From the NCBI GenBank assembly GCA_905178155.1, contig CAJINV010000002.1, positions 10,648,709 to 10,712,708 of the forward strand: a stretch of 64,000 bases of DNA. Reading direction: 5' to 3'. The notes beneath the pieces were generated by a model, which was not told the DNA's origin, made no database searches, and worked only from the letters and a program-made list of their open reading frames with translations. Position numbers and translations under genes: made by a program. Positions within the stretch are counted from its first letter, which is position 1, and each line of letters begins with the position of its first letter. Origin of the DNA: Amoebophrya sp. A120. Its lineage: Eukaryota > Sar > Dinophyceae > Syndiniales > Amoebophryaceae. Below, in pieces: positions 63,664 to 64,000 of the stretch.

Positions 63664-64000
63664 AAATCATTTTCAACTTTCTGAGATTGAGAGCATGCTG
63701 CTGAGTTTCTTCGTGTAAAATTTTCAGTCCAACCAGCTCGAGGAATTTGTCGCGAAACGTAGTCCGCAAGAGTAATGAATGAACAAAATTTTTGCGAGTG
63801 TCTCTTTTTAAGTGTAACGCATCTAGATGGAAAAGCAAATGGCAGAAGCAAAAACCGACCGGCGGTACGGGAATGGGAGTTAGCAGCCTCATCTTGTGTC
63901 CGCCGTCTCTGAAATGTCGTTGCAGTGCAGATCTTGAAGCTGCGGGACAGTTCCACTTTCGTTTGCACTACACCGTGACCACGACTCACGGAGCAAGATC
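63664..64000. other. Right edge, nothing supported
   Basis: The minus-strand frames here (63476-63989) overlap the plus-strand gene and have composition typical of the complement of Ala/Lys-rich coding sequence. Confidence 0.3.

Overview
Eukaryotic nuclear DNA, most consistent with a dinoflagellate-lineage alveolate; a syndinian parasite such as Amoebophrya is my best guess (inference, no search run). Support: small GT-AG introns, typical eukaryotic domains (MAP kinase, TBC, START, EDR2-type, MIB/HERC2, WW, EF-hand), long one-strand gene runs, and ten terminal-inverted-repeat introns ('introners'), a feature I recall being reported for Amoebophrya. TAA, TAG and TGA all serve as stops, so the code looks standard.

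Layout. From 1 to about 52.1 kb every gene I can support is on the minus strand: a partial membrane-anchored protein, a coiled-coil protein, an orphan, an EF-hand protein, a broken polynucleotide-kinase-like pseudogene, a cold-shock/zinc-ribbon protein, an orphan, a GNAT acetyltransferase, a MIB/HERC2-domain protein, a START-domain protein, an EDR2_C (DUF1336) protein, a small orphan, an MTG1-type mitochondrial ribosome GTPase, two neighbouring single-pass membrane proteins, several orphans, a secreted EGF-domain protein, a membrane-anchored TBC Rab-GAP and a Ser/Thr kinase. From 59.9 kb to the end genes are on the plus strand: a MAPK15/ERK7-like kinase, a WW-domain frame and an orphan. The 7.7 kb between them (52.2-59.9 kb) is a divergent strand-switch region with no supportable gene.

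The strand-switch region is the most unusual part. It holds long near-perfect palindromes, a 289-bp unit repeated three times, and at least ten copies of a 27-bp inverted repeat with conserved 6-7 bp arms (GTATTG ... CAATAC) around a variable 13-base core, always the same length. Two smaller GC-rich, palindrome-rich islands (3.3-3.9 kb and 35.9-37.1 kb) sit between minus-strand genes.

Ten introners interrupt five genes. Each starts TAT and ends ATA, carries terminal inverted repeats and is flanked by a 5-bp direct repeat. Removing the element plus one copy of the repeat restores the reading frame every time, and no GT-AG pair lies at these edges. Four sequence families share this architecture.

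Functionally the genes are a mixed set (signalling, vesicle traffic, lipid-related domains, mitochondrial ribosome assembly, RNA binding) with no visible shared pathway. Exon limits were derived by hand from reading frame, splice signals and domain continuity, and were not confirmed by transcripts.
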